DNA of 34,966 nucleotides. Origin: Parachlamydia sp. Lineage in GTDB: Bacteria > Chlamydiota > Chlamydiia > Chlamydiales > Parachlamydiaceae. Below the pieces are notes generated by a model. That model saw only the letters and a program-made list of their open reading frames with translations, was not told the DNA's origin and ran no database searches. The position numbers were made by a program, and so were the translations under genes. Below, in pieces: positions 8,003 to 17,200 of this stretch. The stretch spans positions 1 to 34,966 of the forward strand of contig JAJFUZ010000122.1 of assembly GCA_021372155.1 (NCBI GenBank). The letters run 5' to 3'. The first letter of the stretch is position 1, and every line of letters begins with the position of its first letter.

Positions 8003-8890
8003 TTATCTAATATAGTAGTGACATGAAACGAAGTCATAATCGTCCTTTTGATATATCGGTAAATCGTTTAATGAAATATTTGCCCATTTCAATGTTCGAA
8101 TTCGCATTTGATCCGTTCTAGTAAAAACAAAGTTAAAATAAATTTCATATTCAGATAAAGACGAACCATTAAAATGTTGATGGTCGATGCATCGGCATAT
8201 CGCTTGCCATGCTTCACAATTATGATGGTTTTGTATTATGCAAAATAGATCATCTATGACCTCTTTTTGAAAAAGCATGTGATTCGAGATACCTGAATAT
8301 TCTGGAAATACTCGATTTAGTCCAGGTATTAATTTTGAAGCATGCTCAAAATAAGGTAAGTGATACTCGGAACCTGGGTTATATAATCCTTCTCCTTGTG
8401 ATCCAAGAAACTGTACGGGTTTTAAAAATATGGTATCCGCATCAATAATCAATACATTCGAAGAAATATCAGGAATAACAAAAGAAGCGTACAATTTTAG
8501 AAATTGCTGATAAATCCAACCTAATCTTGAGGGATTAACTGTATAGAATTTTGCAATGTCCTCATTGTTAAAAATTTCATACGCGAGATCATATTTATTG
8601 AATGGATATTTCTTTTCGTCAAACCACTCAGCCTGGCTCGTGAATGGTGCAGAAGAGACGACGATTACTCTTCGGATGTTCTCTAAGTTTTGTCTTATCC
8701 CAGAAATGCATAAATTTAAGATTTCCACATCTTTCTCTCCACAAGGAATCACAACATCGATGGGATTGTTAGACAGGTCATAGTGTGTTTTTGAGTTAAG
8801 CAAATTCAGATATGCCTCTGAGTCAGCCTGACAAGGCATTTGAAGAAACAAAAAGAAGGTAGATAGGCAGAGAGAAAAAAATCTTAGCAT
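8003..8890 (-). CDS. Exported glycosyltransferase-like protein with DxD motif (DUF6492-like)
   Basis: A protein of about 295 residues from the ATG at 8890; a TTG at 8926 in the same frame would add 12 residues. The ATG start gives a good signal peptide ending near PCQA. The mature part looks like a nucleotide-sugar transferase: IDVVIPCGEKD at the domain start, LGWIYQQFLKLYA in the middle, then VLIIDADTIFLKP with a DxD pair that would bind the metal and sugar nucleotide. It resembles the DUF6492 group of putative glycosyltransferases. It is first in the three-gene operon with the FkbM methyltransferase and the GT11 enzyme. Substrate is unknown; the surrounding bases are strongly AT-rich, suggesting acquisition. 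Confidence 0.7.
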   Translation of the reverse strand: MLRFFSLCLSTFFLFLQMPCQADSEAYLNLLNSKTHYDLSNNPIDVVIPCGEKDVEILNLCISGIRQNLENIRRVIVVSSAPFTSQAEWFDEKKYPFNKYDLAYEIFNNEDIAKFYTVNPSRLGWIYQQFLKLYASFVIPDISSNVLIIDADTIFLKPVQFLGSQGEGLYNPGSEYHLPYFEHASKLIPGLNRVFPEYSGISNHMLFQKEVIDDLFCIIQNHHNCEAWQAICRCIDHQHFNGSSLSEYEIYFNFVFTRTDQMRIRTLKWANISLNDLPIYQKDDYDFVSCHYYIR

Positions 8891-9713
8891 ACAAAATGAA
8901 ATAACGAAAAAAGGTATCTTTGTCAATTTGAGTTTGAAAAGATAAACAGATGCAACTCCTACAATATTGCTGAAAAGGTCTTCGCTCTATTCTTTTTGAT
9001 TGAGCTATCATCGTTTGAGCATTGAGAAAATGGTTCTCAATTTCCATTTTTACGCGACGGGATCAGAAGCACTAAAATCAGCTCAATCATCTCCCGCATC
9101 ATTCAGGACGAAGAAGCCTGGGTGAAAGATGAGTCTAATGGATTCGTGTCGCCTCAAGCTTCTTTCTATCGGGATGGCAACTTTCAACCCATTGCAATCA
9201 GTATAATTGGGTATGTCCTGTTTTTTCCTGAACGGCAAAATAATTTGACAAAATTGACGATTCCTCTTTTGTTGTATCGAGGAAGAAAATTTTATAGATA
9301 TTCCATCTTTCTGGCCAGGCTCCGCTTTGAGCACATTGTTCAGAAATTTTTAGCAGTCTCTTTTGCCGTTTCAAACTCTAAATATTCGGTCAGATGCACA
9401 TATGCATCTTCGTCCAGACAGCATCTACCTCTGCTCAATTTAATCGCATTCTCGGATTTCGTTAAATTGTTCAGTTCAAACAACAGGCTAGGTACAGGTT
9501 TTTTCGTATTTACTGAAATCAGGATCTCACGACTATCCGACAAGACCATCGCGTCCAGTTTTTTCTTTATCAAAAACTTTAATTTTTGGTGACAGGCTCA
9601 TGTGTGGACTCCAAAGTATTCTCTAGGAAAAAAGTTGCAATCTACCCCTTTTTTCAATATCTTTTGAAAAATAAAATAGGAAATATACTGGATGATTTCG
9701 CAAATCAAAGCGA
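8891..9713. other. AT-rich stretch without a confident gene
   Basis: About 0.8 kb separates the glycosyltransferase operon from nhaP. Overlapping frames on both strands stay open for 75-156 codons, but none has recognisable motifs, a good ribosome site or an ATG in a convincing place. The most protein-like is a minus-strand frame of about 77 residues (9340-9573, TTG start; an ATG at 9548 would shorten it) with a balanced composition, which could be a small gene or a gene remnant. I see no transposase signature and no tRNA. The last ~80 bases probably contain the nhaP promoter. Confidence 0.5.
9635..9663 (+). promoter_or_regulatory. Candidate sigma-70-type promoter for nhaP
   Basis: TTGCAA (9635-9640) and TATCTT (9658-9663) are separated by 17 bases and lie about 56 bases before the nhaP start, in AT-rich DNA. 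The antiporter was cut off from the upstream operon by the insertion, so it would need its own promoter. This is pattern matching only. Confidence 0.3.
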
Positions 9714-9751
9714 CTTAAATGAGCAGCATTGAGACACTCATCCTCTTAATG
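9714..9751 (+). repeat. Direct repeat copy B: intact 5' end of nhaP
   Basis: Partner of 6282-6319, with 35 of 38 bases identical. It covers the bases just before the ATG and the first 11 codons. Immediately upstream, tcaaagcga resembles the last codons of amiA (tcaagccta), so the duplicated segment may originally have included the amiA stop. Confidence 0.85.
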
Positions 9752-11284
9752 GCAGCTGCCATTATTCTGGTCGGCGTGGCCCAGAAGATGCGCATCCCTT
9801 ATCCTCTTATTCTTGTCCTGGGAGGAGCCGTCATAGGATTTATCCCCTTTATCAAGGATGTTCCCTATAACCCTCAAACAATCCTCACGATCGTCCTTCC
9901 TCCCATCCTGTACTATGGGGCCTTCTGGACCTCCTATCGCGAGTTCAAAGCCAGCCTTTGGGACATTTTTTCCATGGCGCTCGGTCTGGTATGTGTCACG
10001 ACACTTGGCATCGGTCTGTTATTCAAATGGCTCTTTCCGGAATATCCCTGGTCGCTGGCTTTCGCTTTCGGCGCTATCGTCTCTCCGCCCGATGCGACAG
10101 CCGTGACGGCGATCCTGAAGCGCTTTAATATCAGCTCGCGCCTGTTGAGCATTCTGGAAGGCGAGAGCCTGGTCAATGATGCCGCAGCTCTGGTTTTCTA
10201 TAAACTCGCTATTGTCGCCCTGCTGACAGGCACTTTCTCCTGGACGGAAGGAAGCTTTAATTTCATCAAGAGCGTTGCCGGAGGCGGCATCTTTGGCTTT
10301 GCATTCGGATACGCGATTCAAAAGTTTTCCGCCGTTTTTCTTCCGCCTGTGGTGGGCGTCATGTTCTCCTTCACCATTCCTTACACGACCTATGTTCTCG
10401 CAGACTCTCTGGGGGTTTCGGGAGTACTCGCCGTCGTCGTCAACGGTCTGGTGCTTTCGCGCATCTACATCAGCCACCTGGCCTCTGTGAGACGCATCCT
10501 TGCCGTCACCCCCTGGGACATGTTTATCATTCTCATAAACTGCTTTGTGTTCATTATGATCGGGTTGCAGCTTTCTCCCATCGTGGCGAAACTGCCGTTT
10601 GAAAAACTGATCACCTATAGCCTTTATGGCCTCTTTTTCACTGTCGCCCTGTTGGCCATCCGCATGATGTGGGTGTACTTTAAGCATGGCGTGGCCTATT
10701 TCCGGGCGCGCCGGGATCCCTCTTTAGTCGCAACTTGTCCCCAAATTCTGCGCGAAGGCGCCATCCTGGGCTGGGCCGGCATGCGTGGCATCGTCTCCCT
10801 GACCGCTGTCCTGGCTCTACCCTTTTACCACGCCGATGGCACCTCAGTCCCCGGCAGGGACGCTACCGTCTACATCACCTTCGTCATCATCCTGCTGACC
10901 CTTCTCATCCCCGGTCTTACCCTTCCCACTCTCCTAAGATGGCTGAAAATCCACCACCATCCTGACACCAGTCTTCAAACTCATCGCAAGCGCCTTCTGG
11001 ATGTCGCCAAAAACGAAATCCAGGCCTTCGCAGAGCTGAGCGACGAGGAGCGCGAATTCCTTCTTAGTTATTTCCATTCCCGCCACCATATCGTCGAGAT
11101 CTCCTCATCCAAGAACAAGAGCATGCAAAATCTCGATTCGGTCAGGCGCAAAATTCTGGAAACTCAACGCCAGCACCTCCTGAAAATGCTGAATGATGGG
11201 GAAATCGACGACAAGCAGTTAAAGCTGCTAGAACTCGAATTGGATCTGGAAGAATCGCTTTTGATCCGCGCTGAAATCAAATAA
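9719..11284 (+). CDS. Na+/H+ antiporter, CPA1/NhaP family
   Basis: A 521-residue integral membrane protein with about 12 hydrophobic segments up to roughly residue 410, and a hydrophilic cytoplasmic tail of about 110 residues rich in charged helices. The ion-binding region reads GAIVSPPDATAVTAILKR (about 118-135), with the aspartate pattern of CPA1 exchangers, and GESLVNDAAALVFYK follows at about 147-161; both are family hallmarks. It would exchange Na+ or K+ for protons at the inner membrane. Its first 11 codons are duplicated directly after amiA, showing that it was once the next gene of the peptidoglycan operon. Base composition matches the core genes, not the inserted cluster. Confidence 0.9.
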   Translation: MSSIETLILLMAAAIILVGVAQKMRIPYPLILVLGGAVIGFIPFIKDVPYNPQTILTIVLPPILYYGAFWTSYREFKASLWDIFSMALGLVCVTTLGIGLLFKWLFPEYPWSLAFAFGAIVSPPDATAVTAILKRFNISSRLLSILEGESLVNDAAALVFYKLAIVALLTGTFSWTEGSFNFIKSVAGGGIFGFAFGYAIQKFSAVFLPPVVGVMFSFTIPYTTYVLADSLGVSGVLAVVVNGLVLSRIYISHLASVRRILAVTPWDMFIILINCFVFIMIGLQLSPIVAKLPFEKLITYSLYGLFFTVALLAIRMMWVYFKHGVAYFRARRDPSLVATCPQILREGAILGWAGMRGIVSLTAVLALPFYHADGTSVPGRDATVYITFVIILLTLLIPGLTLPTLLRWLKIHHHPDTSLQTHRKRLLDVAKNEIQAFAELSDEEREFLLSYFHSRHHIVEISSSKNKSMQNLDSVRRKILETQRQHLLKMLNDGEIDDKQLKLLELELDLEESLLIRAEIK

Positions 11285-11298
11285 AAAATGGGTCGTAA

Positions 11299-11319
11299 AA
11301 TTGTCATTATTTGACAATT
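11299..11319. terminator. Hairpin between convergent nhaP and FAD-oxidoreductase genes
   Basis: Perfect 8-base arms aattgtca (11299-11306) and tgacaatt (11312-11319) enclose a 5-base loop just after the nhaP stop. The stem is AT-rich and lacks a long T tract, so termination would be weak; the position between convergent genes favours the call. Confidence 0.4.
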
Positions 11320-11357
11320 CGCCAAATCAAAACCTCCTTGATTAAAGTATCGAGAAT

Positions 11358-12416
11358 TCACTCTCTTGTCAGGGCGAATACTTTTGCAGGAAGAGAGGGA
11401 ATCCACTGGCAGCAGGAAACTGCAAGCCGGCTCAAAGGAGTTCTTGTCATCACAGAATGGAGCCATTTTCCCCAAAAAAAGCGCGAATGGTAGCGCTTGT
11501 GCCAGGCCCTTTGATAGCCTTGGGGATCATTGGAACGCAGATAATCGGCAGCCATTAGCCCTGTCGTGAGAGCGATCCCTAATCCATCCCCACAGATGGG
11601 TGGGATGCTGCCTGCCGCATCTCCGATCCAGTAGACATTGGGCCAGGAGGGATTGTGTCGGATGCCGAATTCGGGGACCTGCCCCATCATCCATGGAGTA
11701 AAAAGCATGCTGGAACCTTTCAGCCGTTCGGCAAACTGTTCCATACCTTTTATTCTTTGGAGATATTCCATGAATTCCGATTTTTCCATTTTGAGGCGAT
11801 CGAGTCTCACAAGCGCTGCAACATTAGAGATTCCTTGAGCTACTGGAGAAATCCCGACATAGCCGCCATCGAAGCAGTGCATCTCAATCGCCTGGGCGCT
11901 TGCAATGCCTTCAAAATGGGATTTAAAGCCCGCATAAACGGGGGCCTTTTTTTGCGAAATATTGGGAAGGCGCCCAGTTCCGATCATGAGCTTTTGGGAA
12001 TAATAGATAGACCCATCCGACAGTTCCACTTCATAAGGGTCGTTTGCCTTCTCAGGCAACCTCAAAGAGGAAACACTAGCTTCAGTGCGAACTGTAGCAC
12101 CTTTGGATTGGGCGATCTCCAGCAGTTTCATGTCGAACAGATACCGGGAGAAGCCACCTGCAGGTTGGGGAAGGGCAAATGAGATCTCTCTGTCGCCGAC
12201 AACAAAGCGCCCTTTTTCGATGGTGGCGCCCAGCTCAATTCCCCAGCGTGCGAGGATGGGAAGGCATTCGGGGGAAAAAAACTCACCGCAGATGCGGTGT
12301 CCAGGATACTTACCTGCTTCGAGAACAAGGGCAGGGATGCCAAGCTCAGCTAGATGGATGGCCGCGCTTAATCCCGCAACCCCGCCTCCGATGATGAGAC
12401 ACTCTCTTACGTCCAT
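11358..12416 (-). CDS. FAD-dependent oxidoreductase of the type III PKS operon
   Basis: From the ATG at 12416 this is a 352-residue flavoprotein; a longer frame to 12497 only adds residues read out of phase inside the methyltransferase gene. The FAD/ADP-binding GGGVAG is at 10-15, CGEFFSPE at 43-50 and the second FAD motif GDAAGSIPP at 265-273 before GDGLGIAL. The CGE-F-SP and GDAAG pattern is that of the geranylgeranyl-reductase/halogenase-like group of aromatic hydroxylases and reductases. It overlaps the methyltransferase gene by 10 bases and has GGTGG before the start. In other bacteria similar flavoproteins cluster with type III PKS genes and oxidise the ring product, so hydroxylation or oxidation of the polyketide is likely. 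Substrate is not known. Confidence 0.85.
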   Translation of the reverse strand: MDVRECLIIGGGVAGLSAAIHLAELGIPALVLEAGKYPGHRICGEFFSPECLPILARWGIELGATIEKGRFVVGDREISFALPQPAGGFSRYLFDMKLLEIAQSKGATVRTEASVSSLRLPEKANDPYEVELSDGSIYYSQKLMIGTGRLPNISQKKAPVYAGFKSHFEGIASAQAIEMHCFDGGYVGISPVAQGISNVAALVRLDRLKMEKSEFMEYLQRIKGMEQFAERLKGSSMLFTPWMMGQVPEFGIRHNPSWPNVYWIGDAAGSIPPICGDGLGIALTTGLMAADYLRSNDPQGYQRAWHKRYHSRFFWGKWLHSVMTRTPLSRLAVSCCQWIPSLPAKVFALTRE

Positions 12417-13060
12417 ATTTCCACCATCCAGCGGAAGGCCCAGCGCCAATGGATCGCATAATTTTCGATCCCTGCAACTGCCAGGAGGCCCTTCCACTCC
12501 TTGCGTGTCAAGGAACGCCTGACCGACAAGGGGCCATCGTGTTGGACAAGCCGGTTGCGAAAAAAAAGGGGACTTATGACCTGAAAGCCTAACAGGGCTA
12601 GGGGATGGCGATGCAGGTCGTTGAGAATGACACCTTTCGTTGCGATTTTCTTGGCCTTTTTGAGGAAGGCGACCAGGCTTTCGTCATCCATGTGGTGGCA
12701 GACCAGGGTGGCGATGACCACATCGTAGCTTTTTTCTGGCAAATCCTGGCGCAATTCAAAGGAGACATTTGCAGGCGCAACCTGCTTTTTAGCAAAGGCG
12801 ATCGCCAGAGGATTCACCTCAATCCCTACTACCTTAGCTTGTGGATAGCGCTTCGCCATGGCAATGGTAAACAGCCCGCCGCCACAGCCTACATCGAGAA
12901 TGGAGCTGGGTTGGAAGCGCTTCAGTGCTTCGAAATTGGCCGCATGGCCTCCAAGCCATCTCCCCACGCGATCCAGTTTTACGAGGCAGTCCTCATACTC
13001 GTCCCGGGTATAGTGAGAAGGCCCGAGATCGATGATTTCCTTTTCATAGGAGCGGCGCAT
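12407..13060 (-). CDS. Class I SAM-dependent methyltransferase of the type III PKS operon
   Basis: I choose the ATG at 13060, giving 217 residues beginning MRRSYEKEIID. The longer frame to 13207 is an out-of-frame reading of the type III PKS gene. The chosen ATG comes one base after the PKS stop, so translation is coupled. The SAM-binding motif is ILDVGCGGGLFTIAMA, followed by acidic GIEVNPLAIAFA; the fold is that of UbiE/COQ5-like small-molecule methyltransferases. The order type III PKS - methyltransferase - FAD oxidoreductase is a recurrent bacterial arrangement, so the most likely substrate is the phenolic or pyrone product of the PKS. O- versus C-methylation cannot be decided from the sequence. 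Confidence 0.85.
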   Translation of the reverse strand: MRRSYEKEIIDLGPSHYTRDEYEDCLVKLDRVGRWLGGHAANFEALKRFQPSSILDVGCGGGLFTIAMAKRYPQAKVVGIEVNPLAIAFAKKQVAPANVSFELRQDLPEKSYDVVIATLVCHHMDDESLVAFLKKAKKIATKGVILNDLHRHPLALLGFQVISPLFFRNRLVQHDGPLSVRRSLTRKEWKGLLAVAGIENYAIHWRWAFRWMVEIWT

Positions 13061-13061
13061 G

Positions 13062-14123
13062 TCAATCCAGATGCGAGTTGCGCAGGAGCAGCCCCTCGAT
13101 CGAAAGACCTGGGCCAAATCCCAGTCCAATCGACCAGGGCGCACTGGCCTTTTTGTGCAGGAGGTCTTCCAAGACATAGAGGAAAGTCGCGCTGGACATG
13201 TTGCCAAATTTGGAAAGGACGTTCCAGGAGGAACCCGTCTGACTGCGGTTTAAACTTAAAGACTTTTCCAATGCTTCCAGAATGGCCTTTCCGCCCGGAT
13301 GGACCGGCCAGTCGATCGCCTCCCTGTCCCCTATAAGCTCTTCCGTAAAAGCCTGGATATTCTGTTCGATCAGGGAGGGAACTTTGGCTGAAAGGGTCAT
13401 ATCGAAGCCCAGGTCGCTGGCATCCCAGGTCATCTCATTTTCGCTGTTAGGCAGGGCGCAGCATTTCTCCTGCACCAGCTCATAGAGCGAGCGCTCCTTC
13501 TGCCGCGGCTCGCAGCCGACGATGACAGCCGATGAGCCATCAGCAAATAGAGAGTGAATGACGGTCGACTCCAGACTCCCACCAGGGCGGAAGTGGAGGG
13601 TGCAGAGTTCGGTACAAACCACAAGGACGCGGTTGAGAGGGTGTTGACAGGCTATCTTATGAGCAACGGATAGTCCTTTAAAGGCCCCAAAGCAGCCCAT
13701 GAAATTGACACCCAGGCGAGACACCGTGGGTTTAAGCCCCAGCTCTTGTACCAGCTTGAACTCAAGACCTGGCGTGATCGCGCCGGTACACGAGACAGAG
13801 ATGACATGCGTGATCTCCTCCCAGGGCCTCTGCCACTTCTCCAGTGCCTCTCTGGCTGACCGGGCAGCCAGTAGGGGAGCCTCCTTTTTATAGAGCGCAT
13901 TTCTCGCGCTCATGCCCATCGCGGGCCTGTTCTTTTCCGGCAGAAGAAGATCTGGGAAAACCGAATAGCGCCGTTCGATGGCGGAATTGCGATAGATCCT
14001 CTCCAGGGTCCAGGCCTCCTCATCATCCAGAATTAAGCGCTGGATGACCCGTTTGGCAATCTCGTTTTGACCAAGTGAATAGGGCGGGATTGCTTTTCCT
14101 ATCGAAAGAATGGATGGAGGCAT
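13062..14123 (-). CDS. Type III polyketide synthase (chalcone/stilbene synthase-like)
   Basis: A 353-residue condensing enzyme of the chalcone synthase superfamily with the complete catalytic triad: C144 (NFMGCFGAF), H275 (WPVHPGGKAIL) and N308 (FGNMSSATF). Such homodimers extend an acyl-CoA or acyl-ACP starter with malonyl units on the active-site cysteine and cyclise the chain to an alkylpyrone, alkylresorcinol or similar ring. Length is typical for bacterial members. It is the promoter-proximal gene of an operon with a methyltransferase (1-base gap) and an FAD oxidoreductase, and is divergent from the 1267-residue gene. Starter and cyclisation mode are not readable from motifs; a reducing type I PKS encoded 7.6 kb away is a possible starter source. 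Confidence 0.93.
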   Translation of the reverse strand: MPPSILSIGKAIPPYSLGQNEIAKRVIQRLILDDEEAWTLERIYRNSAIERRYSVFPDLLLPEKNRPAMGMSARNALYKKEAPLLAARSAREALEKWQRPWEEITHVISVSCTGAITPGLEFKLVQELGLKPTVSRLGVNFMGCFGAFKGLSVAHKIACQHPLNRVLVVCTELCTLHFRPGGSLESTVIHSLFADGSSAVIVGCEPRQKERSLYELVQEKCCALPNSENEMTWDASDLGFDMTLSAKVPSLIEQNIQAFTEELIGDREAIDWPVHPGGKAILEALEKSLSLNRSQTGSSWNVLSKFGNMSSATFLYVLEDLLHKKASAPWSIGLGFGPGLSIEGLLLRNSHLD

Positions 14124-14246
14124 AGGGTATCATGTATGAACTTTTTTCCCTTGAAGAGTCAAGGAAAACATAGCCAAACAATATATTTTCATATAGAATT
14201 ACCGTACTTGAACTAACACATTTATAAATATAACTATTTCGATAAT

Positions 14247-17200
14247 ATGTTTAGCCCTGTTAAAACATCGCAAACTATCCAGCAGCCATTAAAACCTCTT
14301 CATGACAGGCTCAACTCCCTGATCCTTGAAGATAAAAGCCAGCCCCAAATCCTTCGCCAACTGCTGCTGCTCCACGCCGCCAAATTGCCTAAAGGACTTC
14401 TGAAAAATAGTGAGGTCGATTACAGCTATCCCGCCACGCAGGACATCGATAAGCTCTCCCTGATCCACAAAGTGAGCGTGCTGTTCCGCACAAAAGGTCC
14501 GCGGGCAACGCGCCAAATCCTGGCGGAGCTCGATTGGAAACCTCTTCTGAATGCATCCGTCCCCCCACTTCCCTCCATTGAGGAGCTCGAAAACTACTCC
14601 AGAGAATTATCTTCCTTGACAGATGGGGTCATGCCGGCCTATTCCCTTAACCCCTGCCGCGCCCTTTATATGCTTTTTTACAGCTATATGGAAAGATGTG
14701 AAAAATCAGTAGACCCCTCCCATCCTTGCTGGGACGCTCTCGTGGAAGCCAAGGATAAGATCGGCAGGGTATTTTGGTATTTTGAAAATGTGCCCGACAA
14801 AGATCAGCTACCGGATTTCAGAAGGATGGGCGATCACCTGCGGAACAGCATCAAAAATCTCAAGAAATTAAAGGCCTATTTTGTCACTCAACCTCACTCA
14901 GAAAAACGCCTGGAAGATTCTGAGAAGATGATCAAGATCGCAGAATTGCTGCAAAAAGCGGCGGTCTCTCCCGTCGCTCTACTGCCATTTTTAAAACGTC
15001 CTTTGCGCGTTGATCCCTCTGTCAATATCCTGGGAGATGATATCTTCAATGTTCATTTTGAAAAGGCTAAAGAATGGCTTGAAGATTACTTTACAGCCTG
15101 GAAAAGCCTTTCTTCTCAATACTTGACTCTTCTGGAACTGACACTTCAGAAAAATGGCAAATCACGGGATTTCGCAAGCAGACTCCAGGAGACTTTGAAA
15201 CTGCATAAAGAAGTTCTTGAGGAGAATGAAGGATCTCAAAAAAATCTTCTTGATCTCCTTAGGCGCCTGCGTCCTCTTCAGGAATTGCTTTCATCAAAAG
15301 AGGTATTTGACAGCTCTCTAGTCGCAGGTTTCCGAACGGAGCTGGAACAGCTTCTAGCAAGACTGTTGACTCACCATCAGAAGTACATGAACCTGGACAA
15401 TATTGGAACTTTGGTGAAGGAAATTGAGCAATTTCCGGAGATGTGCCATCCCAGTGTTGAGGGTTTGACAGTGAGGGATGGCTTTCTTCAAACATATAAA
15501 GGGCACAAACTGCATCTTCCTTATAACTGCTGGCTGGGGGCCTTTTTTGCTGTTCACAATGCTCTGCGAGGATCGATGGATCTGCTAGAGCTGACCAACA
15601 AGAGACTTTTACAGCATGTTCCGCAAGATCTGATGCGGATGAATAGCCCGCATGTGACGCTTGTCGACCTTCTGGAATACCAGCAGAGAGCCATTAGCAA
15701 AGAAAGGACTGCTAACAAGGGAACCCATCTGGTGGATGCTTGTTTGTCGCTCATCTTCGCCGAAATTCGCCGTTTTCCCCGATCTCCCGATGCCAAAGAT
15801 CTTGCAAACCGCAATCCTCTCATCCAGTCAGCCGAAACACTTCTTCATGTAAAAAAAGATGATCCCCATTATAAACTTCTGAAAATGGTCTCCGACATTC
15901 TCAAGATGCCCAACGGTCCAGCCTGGTTTTTCCGCAATCCACACGCTGCACCGGAGCACACAGCATCTTTAGAAAACCGGTTTTTCGAAAAAGCCTTTCC
16001 TGTTCTGATCCACTCCTTTCTAACTGTCTCCTTTGCCGCTTTTCGTCTACCGTTTGAACGGGCTTTCATGCTTCCTGTGCAAGTACATGAAAAGGAATGC
16101 GCTCAGGAAATGCAAAAGGCATTTGGCAACATCGCCGCTCAGTTTGAAACATGGCACAGTTCCGTAAGAGAAAGGCCTATACCTGCATATCCCGCACGTA
16201 AAGATTTCGCCCAATTCATCGAAGAGATGAGGAGATTCATGAGTGATGTCGACCAGGAAATCGAAACTGCCGCGCAGCTGATGGCAGAACATATATCTCC
16301 ATCGGCATCTTTGAAAGCGATCCATCAGCAGTTTCTCAAACTCAAAGAGACAATCCAAACCGATTTCGAAAACCATTTTGTCTCATTCTGCTCTCCCTTT
16401 ATCAAAATGATCGAAGAGGAGGAGCTCCAGCAGGAAAAGAAATCGATCGCCAAACGCCGCAAGCCAGCTTCAGCTCTCAAGCCTCTAGCCAAAGAACCGA
16501 TCCAACAGACAAATGGCGTTCAGCCATCGAAAATACGACCTCCTGCAAGCCCTCCGCCAGCGCCTCCGACAATCGAAAGTTCCTATCAAACATTGCGGCA
16601 GATCTGCCAAGCGCGTTTCGCTGACAGCAAGGGCTTTAAGACCAGCCCAAAAGCAACGACTGAAGACGTATTGCTGCTCACATTGCAACAAGAGACCTCG
16701 ACGACTCTTCTTGGCCTCATGGAGGATTTTCGTGAGCTGATCGACTCCCTTGAGACGCATGGCCATAAGCCCTTTTATCTTCTGCAGCTCCATTCCCGGA
16801 TCGCAACTCTTCTTGAGCAGGCCAGCAAGCATGTGGCGGCTAACCTGAAAATTCCCATCTCGGATTCAGAAGAGGCCCATCTGCTCACATTCCAGCAGGG
16901 TAAAGAGTGCTTTTGGAAAACCCATGCCCCTCTCCAAATCATCCAGAAGGTCGAAGAGCGCTTGAAGCCCACTCCTTGGAAATTGAACGAATCGCAAAAA
17001 AAACTGATGGCCAATCTGGAGCGGGTGGTCGCCATCTCAAGCCGTTATCCCGGCTCTGGCGAAGATTCCTTGTCCGCTTCCATTGGCAAATCCCTCGATC
17101 CATCTATTGTAAAATCGGATCTTAAGCGTCAGGCGGAAAAGCTCCTTCAAGATGGAATGGAGACCTGTTTGGCGATCCTGGCACCCGTCACGAAAACGCA

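Noticed and set aside
9122-9592. 156-codon plus-strand frame before nhaP
   Set aside because: No motif, and it competes with two opposite-strand frames in AT-rich DNA; not enough to call a gene.
8891-9713. Transposase remnant in the gene-poor stretch
   Set aside because: Searched by eye on both strands for DDE-type motifs and terminal inverted repeats; none found.
10019-10687. 222-codon minus-strand frame
   Set aside because: Antisense to the antiporter; very His/Asp/Gln-rich and unlike a real protein.
12417-12497. N-terminal extension of the FAD oxidoreductase to 12497
   Set aside because: The extra 27 residues precede the canonical FAD-binding start and overlap the methyltransferase; the ATG at 12416 has a ribosome site.
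13061-13207. N-terminal extension of the methyltransferase to 13207
   Set aside because: It would be read out of frame inside the type III PKS gene and is Arg/Cys/Ser-rich; the ATG at 13060, one base after the PKS stop, fits better.
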